From positions 1 through 55,415 of the forward strand of contig JALVQN010000226.1 in NCBI GenBank assembly GCA_027025555.1: a DNA stretch of 55,415 nucleotides. The letters run 5' to 3'. This DNA comes from Desulfobacterales bacterium. GTDB taxonomy: Bacteria; Desulfobacterota; Desulfobacteria; Desulfobacterales; UBA2156. The number at the start of each line of letters is the position of its first letter. The stretch's first letter is position 1. This document shows, in pieces, positions 44,191 through 52,448 of the stretch. Below the pieces are notes generated by a model. That model saw nothing but the letters and a program-made list of their open reading frames with translations, searched no databases and had not been told where the DNA came from. A program made the translations under genes and the position numbers.

Positions 44191-44829
44191 TTACAGCCTT
44201 TCCATGACGTCGGGTCCCCGGTGAATACCGATGACCTTGCCCTGGATCAGGACTTCGTCGAAGCCGTAGATTCCGGGACGGTGGGCGGGATTTTCGGGGC
44301 GCAGCTCGATGTGTGTCTTTTCAAGGAAAAAGCGTTTCACCGTGGCCTCTTCCTGGCGGATCAAGACCGCCACGATTTCTCCGTTTTCAGCAAACTGGCG
44401 GGGCTTGCAGATGGCCAGATCCCCGGACAGGATCCCGGCGTCTCTCATGGAATCGCCCTGGATTCTGAGGGCGAAAAGGACACTTTCTTGGTAGAGGGTT
44501 GCATCCACCACCAGGCTTCCTTCCCAGGCCTGCCGGGCGTACAGGGGCAACCCGGCGGCGATGCGTCCCACGATGGGCACTTCCCGGCCGCGGGAAAGCC
44601 CCGCCGGCGCCCCGGTGCGGGAAAGGATGTGGACGGTTCGGCCGTAGCGTCCCGCCCGGCGGAGCACCCCCTTTTTTTCGAGAATCCGGATCATCTGGGA
44701 GACGGCGGCATGGCTGACCCCCATGTGGGCGGCCGCCCGGCGCAGGCTGGGCGTCCGGCCGGTTTCCGACGTTTCCCTTGTCAGATACGCCAAAAGGCGC
44801 TGTTGTTTTGCTGTGAGTCCTGCCGGCAT
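44191..44829 (-). CDS. lexA: LexA-type SOS repressor
   Basis: A 212-residue protein. The N-terminal winged helix (about 1-65, SLRRAAAHMGVSHAAVSQMI) is followed by a self-cleavage site Ala92-Gly93 (IAAGLP), then the catalytic Ser127 (QGDSMRDAG) and Lys165 (ATVKRFF). RecA-stimulated cleavage releases the DNA and induces the operon. The start ATG at 44829 has GGAGG 9 bases upstream; the frame continues upstream without a good site. The protein most likely represses its own operon through the direct repeats over its promoter. Confidence 0.92.
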   Translation of the reverse strand: MPAGLTAKQQRLLAYLTRETSETGRTPSLRRAAAHMGVSHAAVSQMIRILEKKGVLRRAGRYGRTVHILSRTGAPAGLSRGREVPIVGRIAAGLPLYARQAWEGSLVVDATLYQESVLFALRIQGDSMRDAGILSGDLAICKPRQFAENGEIVAVLIRQEEATVKRFFLEKTHIELRPENPAHRPGIYGFDEVLIQGKVIGIHRGPDVMERL

Positions 44830-44866
44830 GAATGGCCGCCTCCGTTGGAAAATCCCATGGATACCC

Positions 44867-44895
44867 GTTCTACCCTCCTGAAATGTAAATGTCAA
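44867..44895 (-). promoter_or_regulatory. lexA-operon promoter
   Basis: On the minus strand TTGACA (44895-44890), then 17 bases, then TAGAAC (44872-44867). The -35 lies between the first and second of three ATGTAAA repeats. The +1 region should be just before the GGAGG ribosome site of lexA. Confidence 0.6.
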
Positions 44896-44914
44896 TGTAA
44901 ATATGAATGTAAAC
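44883..44914. repeat. three 12-bp-spaced direct repeats, candidate LexA operator
   Basis: ATGTAAA occurs at 44883-44889, 44895-44901 and 44907-44913, with exact 12-base spacing (minus strand TTTACAT). They surround and overlap the -35 box. This is unlike the E. coli CTG-N10-CAG or Gram-positive GAAC-N4-GTTC operators. It is the best candidate for LexA binding, or for a second regulator of the divergent isomerase gene. Confidence 0.55.
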
Positions 44915-45004
44915 AAAAAATCCTTCCCGGTCAGATGCCGGGCTTTTATTTCGACCGGGCAGGTGGTAAAAGCGGAAACGTCCGGCGTGCGAAAAGGAGA
45001 ACCC

Positions 45005-45802
45005 ATGCAATACGGTGCCATGAACCATCCGATTTTGCCTGTTCTCGATGAGATTGAGGCCGTGGCGGCGATGGGGTTTGACTACCTGGAGCTGGCCATG
45101 GATGCGCCCCAAGCGCACCATGCAAAGATCCGCAGTCAAGAAAGGCGGATTCTGCAGGCCCTTGCCGCCTCCGGCCTGGACCTGGTCTGCCACCTGCCCA
45201 CCTTTCTCCATCTGGCCGATTTGACCCCGCGCATCCGGGAGGCGTCCCTGTTGGAGATGAAGGCGGCGCTGCATGCCGCCGCGGCCTTGGCCCCCCGGAA
45301 GGTGGTCCTTCATCCGCCCTATATCGGCGGACTGGGGCCCTTGGTGATGGAACACTCCATGGCCTTGGCCCTGGAGAGCCTGGAGATCCTTTTTGCCGAG
45401 GCGGCCCGTTTGGGCTTGACCGTGTGCCTGGAAAACATGTTCCCGAAATACCCCGGATGGATCGACCCCGGGGACTTTGTCCCGCTTTTTGAACGATTTC
45501 CCGCACTGGAACTGACCCTGGACGTGGGCCACGCCCATATCGGAAGCAAGCGGGACGATCGCATTCTGTCTTTCATCCACACCTTCGGCCGGCGCATCGG
45601 CCATGTCCATGTGAGCGACAACCGGGGAAAGGCGGACGAGCACCTTCCGGTGGGAGACGGGACCATTGATTTTGAAAAGATCCTCAAGGCCCTCAAACGG
45701 GCGGGATACGAGGGCGCCTTGACCTTGGAGATCTTTTCATCGAACCGGCATGATGTGAAAAGAAGCAGGAATCGCATCGAGGGGCTTTTGCTTGAAACGT
45801 GA
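45005..45802 (+). CDS. sugar-phosphate isomerase/epimerase family TIM barrel (xylose isomerase-like)
   Basis: A 265-residue TIM-barrel protein of the AP-endonuclease-2/xylose-isomerase-like superfamily. Metal-binding segments are visible: MGFDYLELAMD (Glu), VLHPPYIGG (His), CLENMF (Glu), TLDVGHAHI (Asp and His), GHVHVSDN (His and Asp) and TLEIF (Glu). The ATG at 45005 has AAAGGAG 6 bases upstream, whereas a longer frame to 44903 lacks a ribosome site. It is transcribed away from lexA. Such proteins isomerise sugars or cleave abasic DNA (endonuclease IV); which applies here cannot be told, but being next to the SOS operon, a DNA-repair role deserves checking. Confidence 0.85.
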   Translation: MQYGAMNHPILPVLDEIEAVAAMGFDYLELAMDAPQAHHAKIRSQERRILQALAASGLDLVCHLPTFLHLADLTPRIREASLLEMKAALHAAAALAPRKVVLHPPYIGGLGPLVMEHSMALALESLEILFAEAARLGLTVCLENMFPKYPGWIDPGDFVPLFERFPALELTLDVGHAHIGSKRDDRILSFIHTFGRRIGHVHVSDNRGKADEHLPVGDGTIDFEKILKALKRAGYEGALTLEIFSSNRHDVKRSRNRIEGLLLET

Positions 45803-45892
45803 TGCAAGGGCGTTGGGCACACCGGTTCGGGGTCTCACCGGGTGAGAAAAAGGGCCTTAAACGGGACCGGGCCGGATTGATGCGTGGAGGGA

Positions 45893-46411
45893 TCAATCGA
45901 TGCGTCTGATTCCGGCATGGATCCTGGAAAGCTCCGCGTAATCCCGGAGCGGTTTTTTGAGACGCTCCAGTTCCGCTTCTGAAAGGGTGCGCTTGACACG
46001 AGCCGGCGTGCCCGCCAGGAGCTGGCGGGGGCCCGCCACCTGGTTTTCCAAGACGAGGCTCCCGGCCGCCACCACTGTTTGGGGTTTGACCACGGCGCCG
46101 TTCAGCACCACGGCCCCGATGCCGATGAGGCTTTCACCTTCGATCCGGCATCCATGGACCACCGCATGGTGGCCCAGGGTCACGCCGTCTCCGATCACGG
46201 CCGGCTTGCCGTAATCGGTGTGCACGGTGCAATTGTCCTGGATGTTCGTGCCCTTGCCCACCACGATGGGATCCATGTCGCCGCGGATCACCGTGCCGTA
46301 CCAGACGCTGGCGCCGTCTTTGAGTTCCACGTTTCCGATGATCACCGCCGTGGGCGCGATGAAGACATCCTTGCCGATTCTGGGGCGCTTCCCGTTGACT
46401 TCATAGATCAT
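45893..46411 (-). CDS. gamma-carbonic anhydrase family protein
   Basis: A 172-residue left-handed beta-helix protein with hexapeptide repeats and three candidate zinc His residues: NCTVHTD and GHHAVVHG. It probably forms trimers. Family members hydrate CO2 or have acyltransferase-like folds without known activity (YrdA/PaaY type). Its start overlaps the LysR gene's stop by 11 bases, so the two are co-transcribed. In a cluster for carboxylation of aromatic compounds, supplying bicarbonate or CO2 would make sense, but that is inference. Confidence 0.88.
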   Translation of the reverse strand: MIYEVNGKRPRIGKDVFIAPTAVIIGNVELKDGASVWYGTVIRGDMDPIVVGKGTNIQDNCTVHTDYGKPAVIGDGVTLGHHAVVHGCRIEGESLIGIGAVVLNGAVVKPQTVVAAGSLVLENQVAGPRQLLAGTPARVKRTLSEAELERLKKPLRDYAELSRIHAGIRRID

Positions 46412-47414
46412 GTCGGGCCTTTCCTTTGGGGAGGTTCGTGGATTGCTTCGTTCCGGAGACAGGGCGTTTATTCCGGTTGGAAAGCATCTTTGCCATCAAG
46501 GAGCCGATCCCCTTGAGGGTCAGATTTCCGGGTGCGATCTGCTCTAAAATGTGGACAAAAGCCTTGGCGGGCGGGGATAGGTGCTGATGTTTCAGATAGG
46601 CCACACTCACGTCGAGAAAGAGTTTTTTTCCCCGCAGGGGCAGGACGGCCAGTTTTCGGTCCTGAACCTCCGCCCATACGGCTTCTTTGACCAGAAAAGA
46701 GATGCCGTCTCCGCGCTGCACCAGTTGTTTGATGAATTCCGTGTTGCCGGTTTCCATGAGGACATCCGGCGTCCGGCCTGCCTCGGTGAACAGATTCGTC
46801 ACCAGTTTTCGGGTCCCGGAGCCGAGTTCTTTCATGATGATGGGCTCCCGGATCAGCGCCTTTGTGGAGACGCTCTTTTTTTTCGTCAGCGGATGTCCGA
46901 CCGGCGCGATGGCCACCACCTCTTCCCGGCTGAAGGGGATGAACCGAACGTCCGGGTGGTCTTCGACCTTGGCGATGACGGCCACTTCGTTCTTGAATTC
47001 CAGGAGGCTGTAAGTCATTTCCAGGGAACTGCCCTCATTGAGCTGGATCTTGATGTTGGGGTGGTTTTCGTGGAAGGTGCTGATCATCAGCGGCATGAAA
47101 TACCGGGCATAGGTCTTGGTGGTGCCCAGACGAAGGACACCCATTTTCAGTTGTTGCATGTCCTTGATGAGGTTTTCGATATCCTGCTCGTATTCGAAGA
47201 TCCGGCGCGCGTAGTCAAAGAGAATCTTTCCTTCTTCGGTCAGGTAAACCTTCCGGCCCCTTTTCTTGAAAAAGATCAAATCCCACGTCTTTTCAAGGGC
47301 TTTGATCTGGGCGGAGACCGCAGGCTGGGTGATGAAAAGGGATTTGGCCGCCTGGGTGAAGTTCTGGCTTTTTGCCGCGTGAAAAAAGACCCGTAGATGG
47401 TTGAAGTTGATCAT
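46401..47414 (-). CDS. LysR-family transcriptional regulator
   Basis: A 337-residue regulator. The N-terminal helix-turn-helix is FTQAAKSLFITQPAVSAQIKALEK (about 19-42); the effector domain of periplasmic-binding-protein fold covers about 90-300 (LRLGTTKTYARYFMP, GDGISFLVKEAV). It is transcribed divergently from the phosphotransfer/carboxylase operon at 47753, the typical arrangement for LysR control. The last 35 residues are basic and unstructured. Its effector may be the aromatic substrate or its CoA ester. Confidence 0.92.
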   Translation of the reverse strand: MINFNHLRVFFHAAKSQNFTQAAKSLFITQPAVSAQIKALEKTWDLIFFKKRGRKVYLTEEGKILFDYARRIFEYEQDIENLIKDMQQLKMGVLRLGTTKTYARYFMPLMISTFHENHPNIKIQLNEGSSLEMTYSLLEFKNEVAVIAKVEDHPDVRFIPFSREEVVAIAPVGHPLTKKKSVSTKALIREPIIMKELGSGTRKLVTNLFTEAGRTPDVLMETGNTEFIKQLVQRGDGISFLVKEAVWAEVQDRKLAVLPLRGKKLFLDVSVAYLKHQHLSPPAKAFVHILEQIAPGNLTLKGIGSLMAKMLSNRNKRPVSGTKQSTNLPKGKARHDL

Positions 47415-47510
47415 GCCGCTTCTTTGAGGTGTTGAAGGCGCGTGTTGCAGGCCGCCTGACGGCCTTTAAGAGGGTTCTTACGCGATTTTGCAAAGATCGT
47501 AAAGAGATTT

Positions 47511-47530
47511 TATGATAACGCCGTATCATA
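47511..47530. promoter_or_regulatory. LysR-box candidate in divergent promoter region
   Basis: TATGATA (47511-47517) and TATCATA (47524-47530) form a perfect 7-bp inverted repeat around ACGCCG. It lies in the AT-rich 338-base gap between the LysR gene and the aromatic operon and fits the usual T-N11-A layout of LysR operators. No other dyad of this quality is in the gap, and no small gene. Confidence 0.6.
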
Positions 47531-47752
47531 TAAATGAAAATTATATTTAGTATAAAAATTATCAAATTGACTTTTCCAGGCAAAGGGCTCAGAAACAACA
47601 TCAAGGATCCGGTTTCCGGTGAGAATCCTTTGATTTTCAAAAAACCGACGGCGGATTTCTGTTTTTGATCCACGCCCATTGTTTCCCGCGCGGAAAAAGC
47701 AACGGCCGCGCCGTGCATATGCCCATGAACGCTTAAGAGAAGGAGAGGAAAA

Positions 47753-49612
47753 ATGGCTCAGGAAAAAACAGGAAGATTCCCGGATCCCCACGAGTTTCAA
47801 GTGCCCCCGGAACTTGAAGGCTGGGAGGAGATGTACCCGTCCCATCATCTTTTTTCCAAAGACCGGGCCCAGTGGGAAAAAGAGCAGTTCTGGTACCAGG
47901 ACAAGATTCATGCACCGGATCCCCTGCCGCCTTTGGACCTGATTTTCCAGGAGGCCTGGCAGATCGCCCTTTCCCAGTACACCACGCGCGTGTTTTGCAT
48001 TCCCCCGGCCCAGGGAATCGCCCAGCGGCTCATGGGCTGTTACCTTTACATCTGTGCCATCGCCCCTCCCGCTCCGGAGATCATCCAGGAAAAAGCGGGC
48101 CATTTCGAAAAACGCGTCTTTTACGTCTTTGAACATTACGATGAGCTGTGGGACAAGTGGCTTTCCAAGTTCAAAACACTCGGCAAGGAAATGGAAGCCG
48201 TCCGGATTCCGGAAGAACTCCCCAAGTTCGTTCCGGACGATGAGGTCCTTCCCGCCCCCACCGGCTGCTACGTGTCCTATGACCTCATCGCCGCCTTCGA
48301 CACCCTGGTGAACCAGATGTTCAAGGGGTGGCAGTACCACTTTGAAATGCTCAACCTCACCTATTTGGCCTATCTCATGTTTGCAGACGTGGCGCGGAAA
48401 CTCTTTCCCGGTATCAGCGAAAGCGCCATCGGGAAGATGGTGGCCGGCGCCTATGTCTCCATGTTCCGTCCGGAAGAAGAGCTTTGCCGCCTGGCCCGGC
48501 TGGCCACCTCCCTGAGGGGTGTGGCGGAGGTGCTCAAGGGAGACGGCACCGTGCAGGAAAAGACGGCGGCACTCGAGAAAACCCCCGACGGCAGGCAATG
48601 GCTTGAAGAGTACGAAAAAGCCAAGGATCCGTGGTTTTATGTTTCCTGCGGCAGCGGGTGGTTTCATTATGAAGGAAGCTGGTTGACGGAGCCGGAAATT
48701 CCGTACGGATACATCAAGGGATACGTGGAGCGTCTGGAAAAAGGGGAAACCATCGAGCGCTCTTTGGACGACATCGAAAAACAAAGGGACGCCATCGTTT
48801 CCGAGTACCGCGGCCTCATCAAGACCGACGAGGACCGGAAGGCCTTCGACGATGCCTTCAACACCATCCGGACCATCTACCGCTATGCCGAAGACCACCT
48901 CTTCTGGGTGGAGCACTGGTTCCACACCATCTGGTTTGAGAAGATACGGCAGCTCGGAAGCCTCTTGGTGAAATACGATATGCTGGAAGCGGTGGATGAC
49001 ATCTACATGTTTAACCGGTATGAGATTCCGGAGCTTCTGACGGAACTGGCCACCTGGTGGGCCCTGGGTGAAAACATTCCCCATCGGGGGACGTATTACA
49101 AAGACAAGGTCAAAAAACGCAAAAAGATTCTTGAAGCGGCCCGGCAATGGAATCCCACCCCGGCCCTCGGGGTGCCTCCGGAAGAGGTGGCCGAGCCCTT
49201 TACCATCATGCTCTGGGGCATCACCACCGATAAGGTGAAAGAGTGGCTCAAGGGAGTGGACACCACTGCCGCAGGCGACATGAATGAAATCAAGGGATTT
49301 GCCTCTTCCGCAGGCGTGGCCGAAGGCCCGGCGCGGGTGCTCAAGCTCCTCAAAGACATCGGGGACCTCAAGCCCGGCGAAGTTCTGGTGTGTCCCTCCA
49401 CGAATCCCTCCTGGGCGCCGGTCTTCACCCAGATTAAGGCGGCGGTGACCGACATCGGAGGCCTCACCAGCCATGCAGCCATCGTCTGCCGGGAATACGG
49501 GGTTCCGTCGGTCACCGGGACCGGGGTCTCCACCTCCATCATCAAGACCGGAGACATCATCCGCGTGGATGGCGATACGGGCGTCGTCACCATCGTGAAA
49601 AGGGCTTCGTGA
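47753..49612 (+). CDS. ppsA: phenylphosphate synthase large subunit-like (PpsA-type, phosphohistidine domain)
   Basis: A 619-residue protein. The C-terminal part (about 500-619) is a PEP-utilising swivelling phosphohistidine domain with the phospho-acceptor His574 in GGLTSHAAIVCREYG and a final strand VDGDTGVVT. The larger N-terminal part is unlike PEP synthase and resembles the phenol-binding half of the Thauera PpsA (about 70 kDa, active His near 570). With PpsB it would phosphorylate a phenolic substrate from ATP. It is first in a plus-strand operon and has AGGAG just before the ATG. Substrate not certain; phenol, catechol and aniline-type compounds all use related chemistry. Confidence 0.8.
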   Translation: MAQEKTGRFPDPHEFQVPPELEGWEEMYPSHHLFSKDRAQWEKEQFWYQDKIHAPDPLPPLDLIFQEAWQIALSQYTTRVFCIPPAQGIAQRLMGCYLYICAIAPPAPEIIQEKAGHFEKRVFYVFEHYDELWDKWLSKFKTLGKEMEAVRIPEELPKFVPDDEVLPAPTGCYVSYDLIAAFDTLVNQMFKGWQYHFEMLNLTYLAYLMFADVARKLFPGISESAIGKMVAGAYVSMFRPEEELCRLARLATSLRGVAEVLKGDGTVQEKTAALEKTPDGRQWLEEYEKAKDPWFYVSCGSGWFHYEGSWLTEPEIPYGYIKGYVERLEKGETIERSLDDIEKQRDAIVSEYRGLIKTDEDRKAFDDAFNTIRTIYRYAEDHLFWVEHWFHTIWFEKIRQLGSLLVKYDMLEAVDDIYMFNRYEIPELLTELATWWALGENIPHRGTYYKDKVKKRKKILEAARQWNPTPALGVPPEEVAEPFTIMLWGITTDKVKEWLKGVDTTAAGDMNEIKGFASSAGVAEGPARVLKLLKDIGDLKPGEVLVCPSTNPSWAPVFTQIKAAVTDIGGLTSHAAIVCREYGVPSVTGTGVSTSIIKTGDIIRVDGDTGVVTIVKRAS

Positions 49613-49685
49613 ACAGGCGCCCTGGACCCTTGAGTCCCCATGGGGCTTTATGGGTCCTTGACTTTTAAAATTAAAAAAGGAAACG

Positions 49686-49725
49686 GGTCCCCTCCTCTTT
49701 TCCGAAAAACGAAAAGGGGAGGGGG
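49686..49725 (+). other. hairpin between ppsA-like and ppsB-like genes
   Basis: CCCCTCCTCTTTTCCG and CGAAAAGGGGAGGGGG flank AAAAA; they form an imperfect stem. It lies in the 133-base gap and could be an mRNA-stabilising or attenuating element. No T tract follows, so a terminator is unlikely. Confidence 0.35.
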
Positions 49726-49745
49726 CTTCAGGAAGGGAGAACGGA

Positions 49746-50813
49746 ATGCAATACGTCCGGGACTTGAAAGCGCTGGATCGCCGTTCCCTCCCCCTTGTGG
49801 GAGGAAAGAACGCGAGTTTGGGGGAGATGATCAAGGCCGGCATCCGCGTGCCTCCGGGCTTTGCCGTGACCACCGACGCCTATGTGCAGTTCATCAGCCA
49901 GACGGGAATCCGGGAGACCCTCTCCAAAGTCCTTGGCGACGTGAATGTGGAGGACGTCTCTTCCCTGGATGCCGCCAGCCGAAGCCTTCAGGATCTGATT
50001 CAACAGACCCCCTGGATCCCGGATGTCCGGGAGGCCATTCAAGAAGGCTACGACCGTCTGTGCCGCGAGTGCGGCGTGGACGCCGTGCCCGTGGCGGTGC
50101 GTTCGAGCGCCACGGCTGAAGATTTGCCCACGGCCAGCTTTGCCGGGCAGCAGGATACCTACCTTTGGGTGCAAGGGGGCGGGCAGGTGGCCCATCATGT
50201 CCGGAGATGCTGGGCCAGTCTTTTTACCTCCCGGGCCATCGCCTACCGGGTCCGAAACCGCTTCCCCCACGAAAAGGTCTTCATCAGCGTGGGGGTCCAA
50301 AAAATGGTCAATTCCAAGGCCGCCGGCGTGATGTTTACCTTAAACCCCACCGACGGGGATCCCTCCAAGGTGGTCATCGAAGGGAGCTGGGGACTCGGCG
50401 AAACCGTGGTTTCCGGATCGGTGAACCCGGACCGCTTCGTGGTGGATAAGGTCATCCTGGAGGCGGGCGTCAAGGATATCTCCGCCAAGCACATCGAGTG
50501 CGTCTTCGATCCAAAGCAGGGCCGGGTGGTCAACGCGGACGTGGAACCGGAAAGACAATGCCGCTGCTGCCTGGAAGATCGGGAGATCAAGGAGCTGGTG
50601 AAGATCGCCAAGTACATCGAAAGACATTACGGAAAGCCCATGGACATCGAGTGGGCCATCGATAAGGACATGGCCTTTCCGGAAAATGTCTTCATCGTCC
50701 AGGCGAGACCGGAAACCGTGTGGAGCCGGAAGCAGGCCAAGTCCGTCATCGGGGCCAAAAGCGGCTACCAGCTCTTGATGGAACAGGCCATGAAACGGAT
50801 CAAAATCCCCTGA
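49746..50813 (+). CDS. ppsB: phenylphosphate synthase ATP-binding subunit-like (PpsB-type)
   Basis: A 355-residue protein corresponding to the N-terminal ATP-binding (PPDK/PEP synthase) domain alone: LVGGKNASLGEMIKAGI, VPPGFAVTT, VRSSATAEDLPTASFAGQ, GSWGLGETVVSG and IVQARPETVW at the end. In phenylphosphate synthase this subunit transfers the beta-phosphate of ATP to the His of PpsA. The split into two polypeptides (619 + 355) matches the Thauera PpsA/PpsB arrangement. A third regulatory subunit (PpsC with CBS domains) is not found here. Preceded by a GGAAGG ribosome site. Confidence 0.82.
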   Translation: MQYVRDLKALDRRSLPLVGGKNASLGEMIKAGIRVPPGFAVTTDAYVQFISQTGIRETLSKVLGDVNVEDVSSLDAASRSLQDLIQQTPWIPDVREAIQEGYDRLCRECGVDAVPVAVRSSATAEDLPTASFAGQQDTYLWVQGGGQVAHHVRRCWASLFTSRAIAYRVRNRFPHEKVFISVGVQKMVNSKAAGVMFTLNPTDGDPSKVVIEGSWGLGETVVSGSVNPDRFVVDKVILEAGVKDISAKHIECVFDPKQGRVVNADVEPERQCRCCLEDREIKELVKIAKYIERHYGKPMDIEWAIDKDMAFPENVFIVQARPETVWSRKQAKSVIGAKSGYQLLMEQAMKRIKIP

Positions 50814-50921
50814 TTTTTCATGGAATTTTTTGCGGCAAAAGAGGGGGGCATAGCGTGTAAAAGAAAGGGTTTCAAAAAATAATTTTTTAATTAAAGTGAG
50901 ATGGAAGGAGGATTTTTCTTA

Positions 50922-52328
50922 ATGAAAAGCATGAGGGATTTTATCGCGAAGGCGGAGTCCGAGCAGTTGTTGAAACGGATCACGGCGGAGGTGGACTGGA
51001 ACCTGGAGCTTTCCCATATCGCCAAGCTCAATGAAGAGCAAAGCGGCCCCGCCCTTCTTTTTGAAAATGTCAAAGGGTATGAGACGCCGGTCATCACCAG
51101 CGTGTGCACCACGGTCCAGAGGCTTGCCCTGATCATGGGACAGCCCCTCGATTCCACGCTGGTGGACCTTTACAAGGAGTGGGCCAAGCTCGGCGAGAAC
51201 CTGCTTCCTCCAAAGGAGGTGGATAAGTCCCAGGCGCCCTGCAAGGAAAACATCGTGATGGGCGATGATATCGACCTTTTTCAGTTTCCGGTGCCCAAGT
51301 TCTATCCCCTGGACGGGGGACGTTTCTACGGGACAGCCCATTTTATCATCAGCAAGGATCCTGAGACCGGGTGGGTCAACCTGGGGACCTATCGCAGTCA
51401 GCTTCTGGGAAAAGACAAGATCGGAACCCAGTTCATCAAGGGAAAGCATGCCGATATCATGTTGAAAAAATATCAAGCCATGGGGAAACCCATGCCGGTG
51501 GCCTCGGTGGTGGGGTGCGATCCCCTTCTTTTCATATTGGGGGCGGCACGGATTTCGGCCTTTGTTTCCGAGTACGATGTCTGCGGGGCCCTCCGGGGCG
51601 CGCCCGTGGAAGTGGTCAAGGGGGAGACCGTTGACCTGCCCATCCCCGCTCATGCCGAGATCGTCGTGGAAGGGGAGGTGGATGCGGAGAAATTCATGGA
51701 TGAGGGCCCCTTCGGGGAGTATACGGGATATTATTCGGGTGTAGGGACCGATCCCAGAAATTTTATCGATGTCAAATGTGTCACCTTCCGGAACAACCCC
51801 ATCTTCTGGGGCACCACGGTGGGTCGGGCGGTCACCGATACCCACATGACCATGGCCCTGTCCTATGGTGCGGCCTTGTGGCAGCAGCTTTTGGCCATGA
51901 AGATCCCGGGATTGAAGGCGGTGTACTGCCCGCCAGAAGGCTCCGGCCGGTTCATGGCCATCATCTCCATCAAGCAGATGTATCCAGGCCACGCGGATCA
52001 GGTCCTCACCGCGGCCATTTCCACCGAGATGGGTGCATACGGCCTGAAAACAGTCATCGTTGTGGACGAGGACATCGATCCCTGGGACATTCCCCGGGTC
52101 ATGTACGCCGTGAGTTTCCGCTTCCAGCCCAACCGGTGCCAGATCATCAAACGGGGCCGCTCCACGCCGCTGGATCCTTCCCTTCCCATCAACGCCCGGG
52201 ACATCACCGGGAGGCTCCTCATGGATGCCACCATTCCCTATGATTGGAAGGAAAAACCCATTCCCATTGAGTTGGATCCGGAGATGGTGAAACGGGTCCA
52301 GTCCCGATGGTCTGAATTGGGCCTGTAG
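50922..52328 (+). CDS. UbiD-family decarboxylase/carboxylase
   Basis: A 468-residue UbiD-like protein. LGTYRSQLLG carries the prenylated-FMN-binding Arg, EGPFGEYTGYYS the two conserved Glu, and YDWKEKPIP the C-terminal family motif. These are the E-R-E residues for reversible (de)carboxylation with prenylated FMN. Next to PpsA/B-like genes, the expected role is carboxylation of a phosphorylated phenol, as in phenylphosphate carboxylase. Only one UbiD-like subunit is present, whereas the Thauera enzyme has two UbiD-like subunits plus small ones. No ubiX gene is in the window. The ATG at 50922 has AAGGAGG 10 bases upstream; an earlier in-frame ATG (50901) is less likely. Confidence 0.85.
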   Translation: MKSMRDFIAKAESEQLLKRITAEVDWNLELSHIAKLNEEQSGPALLFENVKGYETPVITSVCTTVQRLALIMGQPLDSTLVDLYKEWAKLGENLLPPKEVDKSQAPCKENIVMGDDIDLFQFPVPKFYPLDGGRFYGTAHFIISKDPETGWVNLGTYRSQLLGKDKIGTQFIKGKHADIMLKKYQAMGKPMPVASVVGCDPLLFILGAARISAFVSEYDVCGALRGAPVEVVKGETVDLPIPAHAEIVVEGEVDAEKFMDEGPFGEYTGYYSGVGTDPRNFIDVKCVTFRNNPIFWGTTVGRAVTDTHMTMALSYGAALWQQLLAMKIPGLKAVYCPPEGSGRFMAIISIKQMYPGHADQVLTAAISTEMGAYGLKTVIVVDEDIDPWDIPRVMYAVSFRFQPNRCQIIKRGRSTPLDPSLPINARDITGRLLMDATIPYDWKEKPIPIELDPEMVKRVQSRWSELGL

Positions 52329-52448
52329 GCGCATCGGTGGTGCCGCACCGTTCTTCCCGGCGCCACCGATCCACTTGAATGAACGGTTCTTGGGAATACA
52401 GGGGCGCCCCTTGTCTTTTCCATGGACCGCTTCAAAGGAGTATGCACC

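Noticed and set aside
45830-45850. TCTCACC-GGGTGAGA hairpin between the TIM-barrel and carbonic anhydrase genes
   Set aside because: On the minus strand the T run precedes the stem instead of following it, and on the plus strand A residues follow; so it is not a terminator.
47567-47589. TTGACT -35-like sequence upstream of the PpsA-like gene
   Set aside because: No acceptable -10 element at 16-18 bases, so no promoter was called.
47510-49873. 787-residue minus-strand frame opposite the PpsA-like gene
   Set aside because: It mirrors a conserved phosphohistidine protein; antisense reading frames of GC-rich genes stay open by chance.
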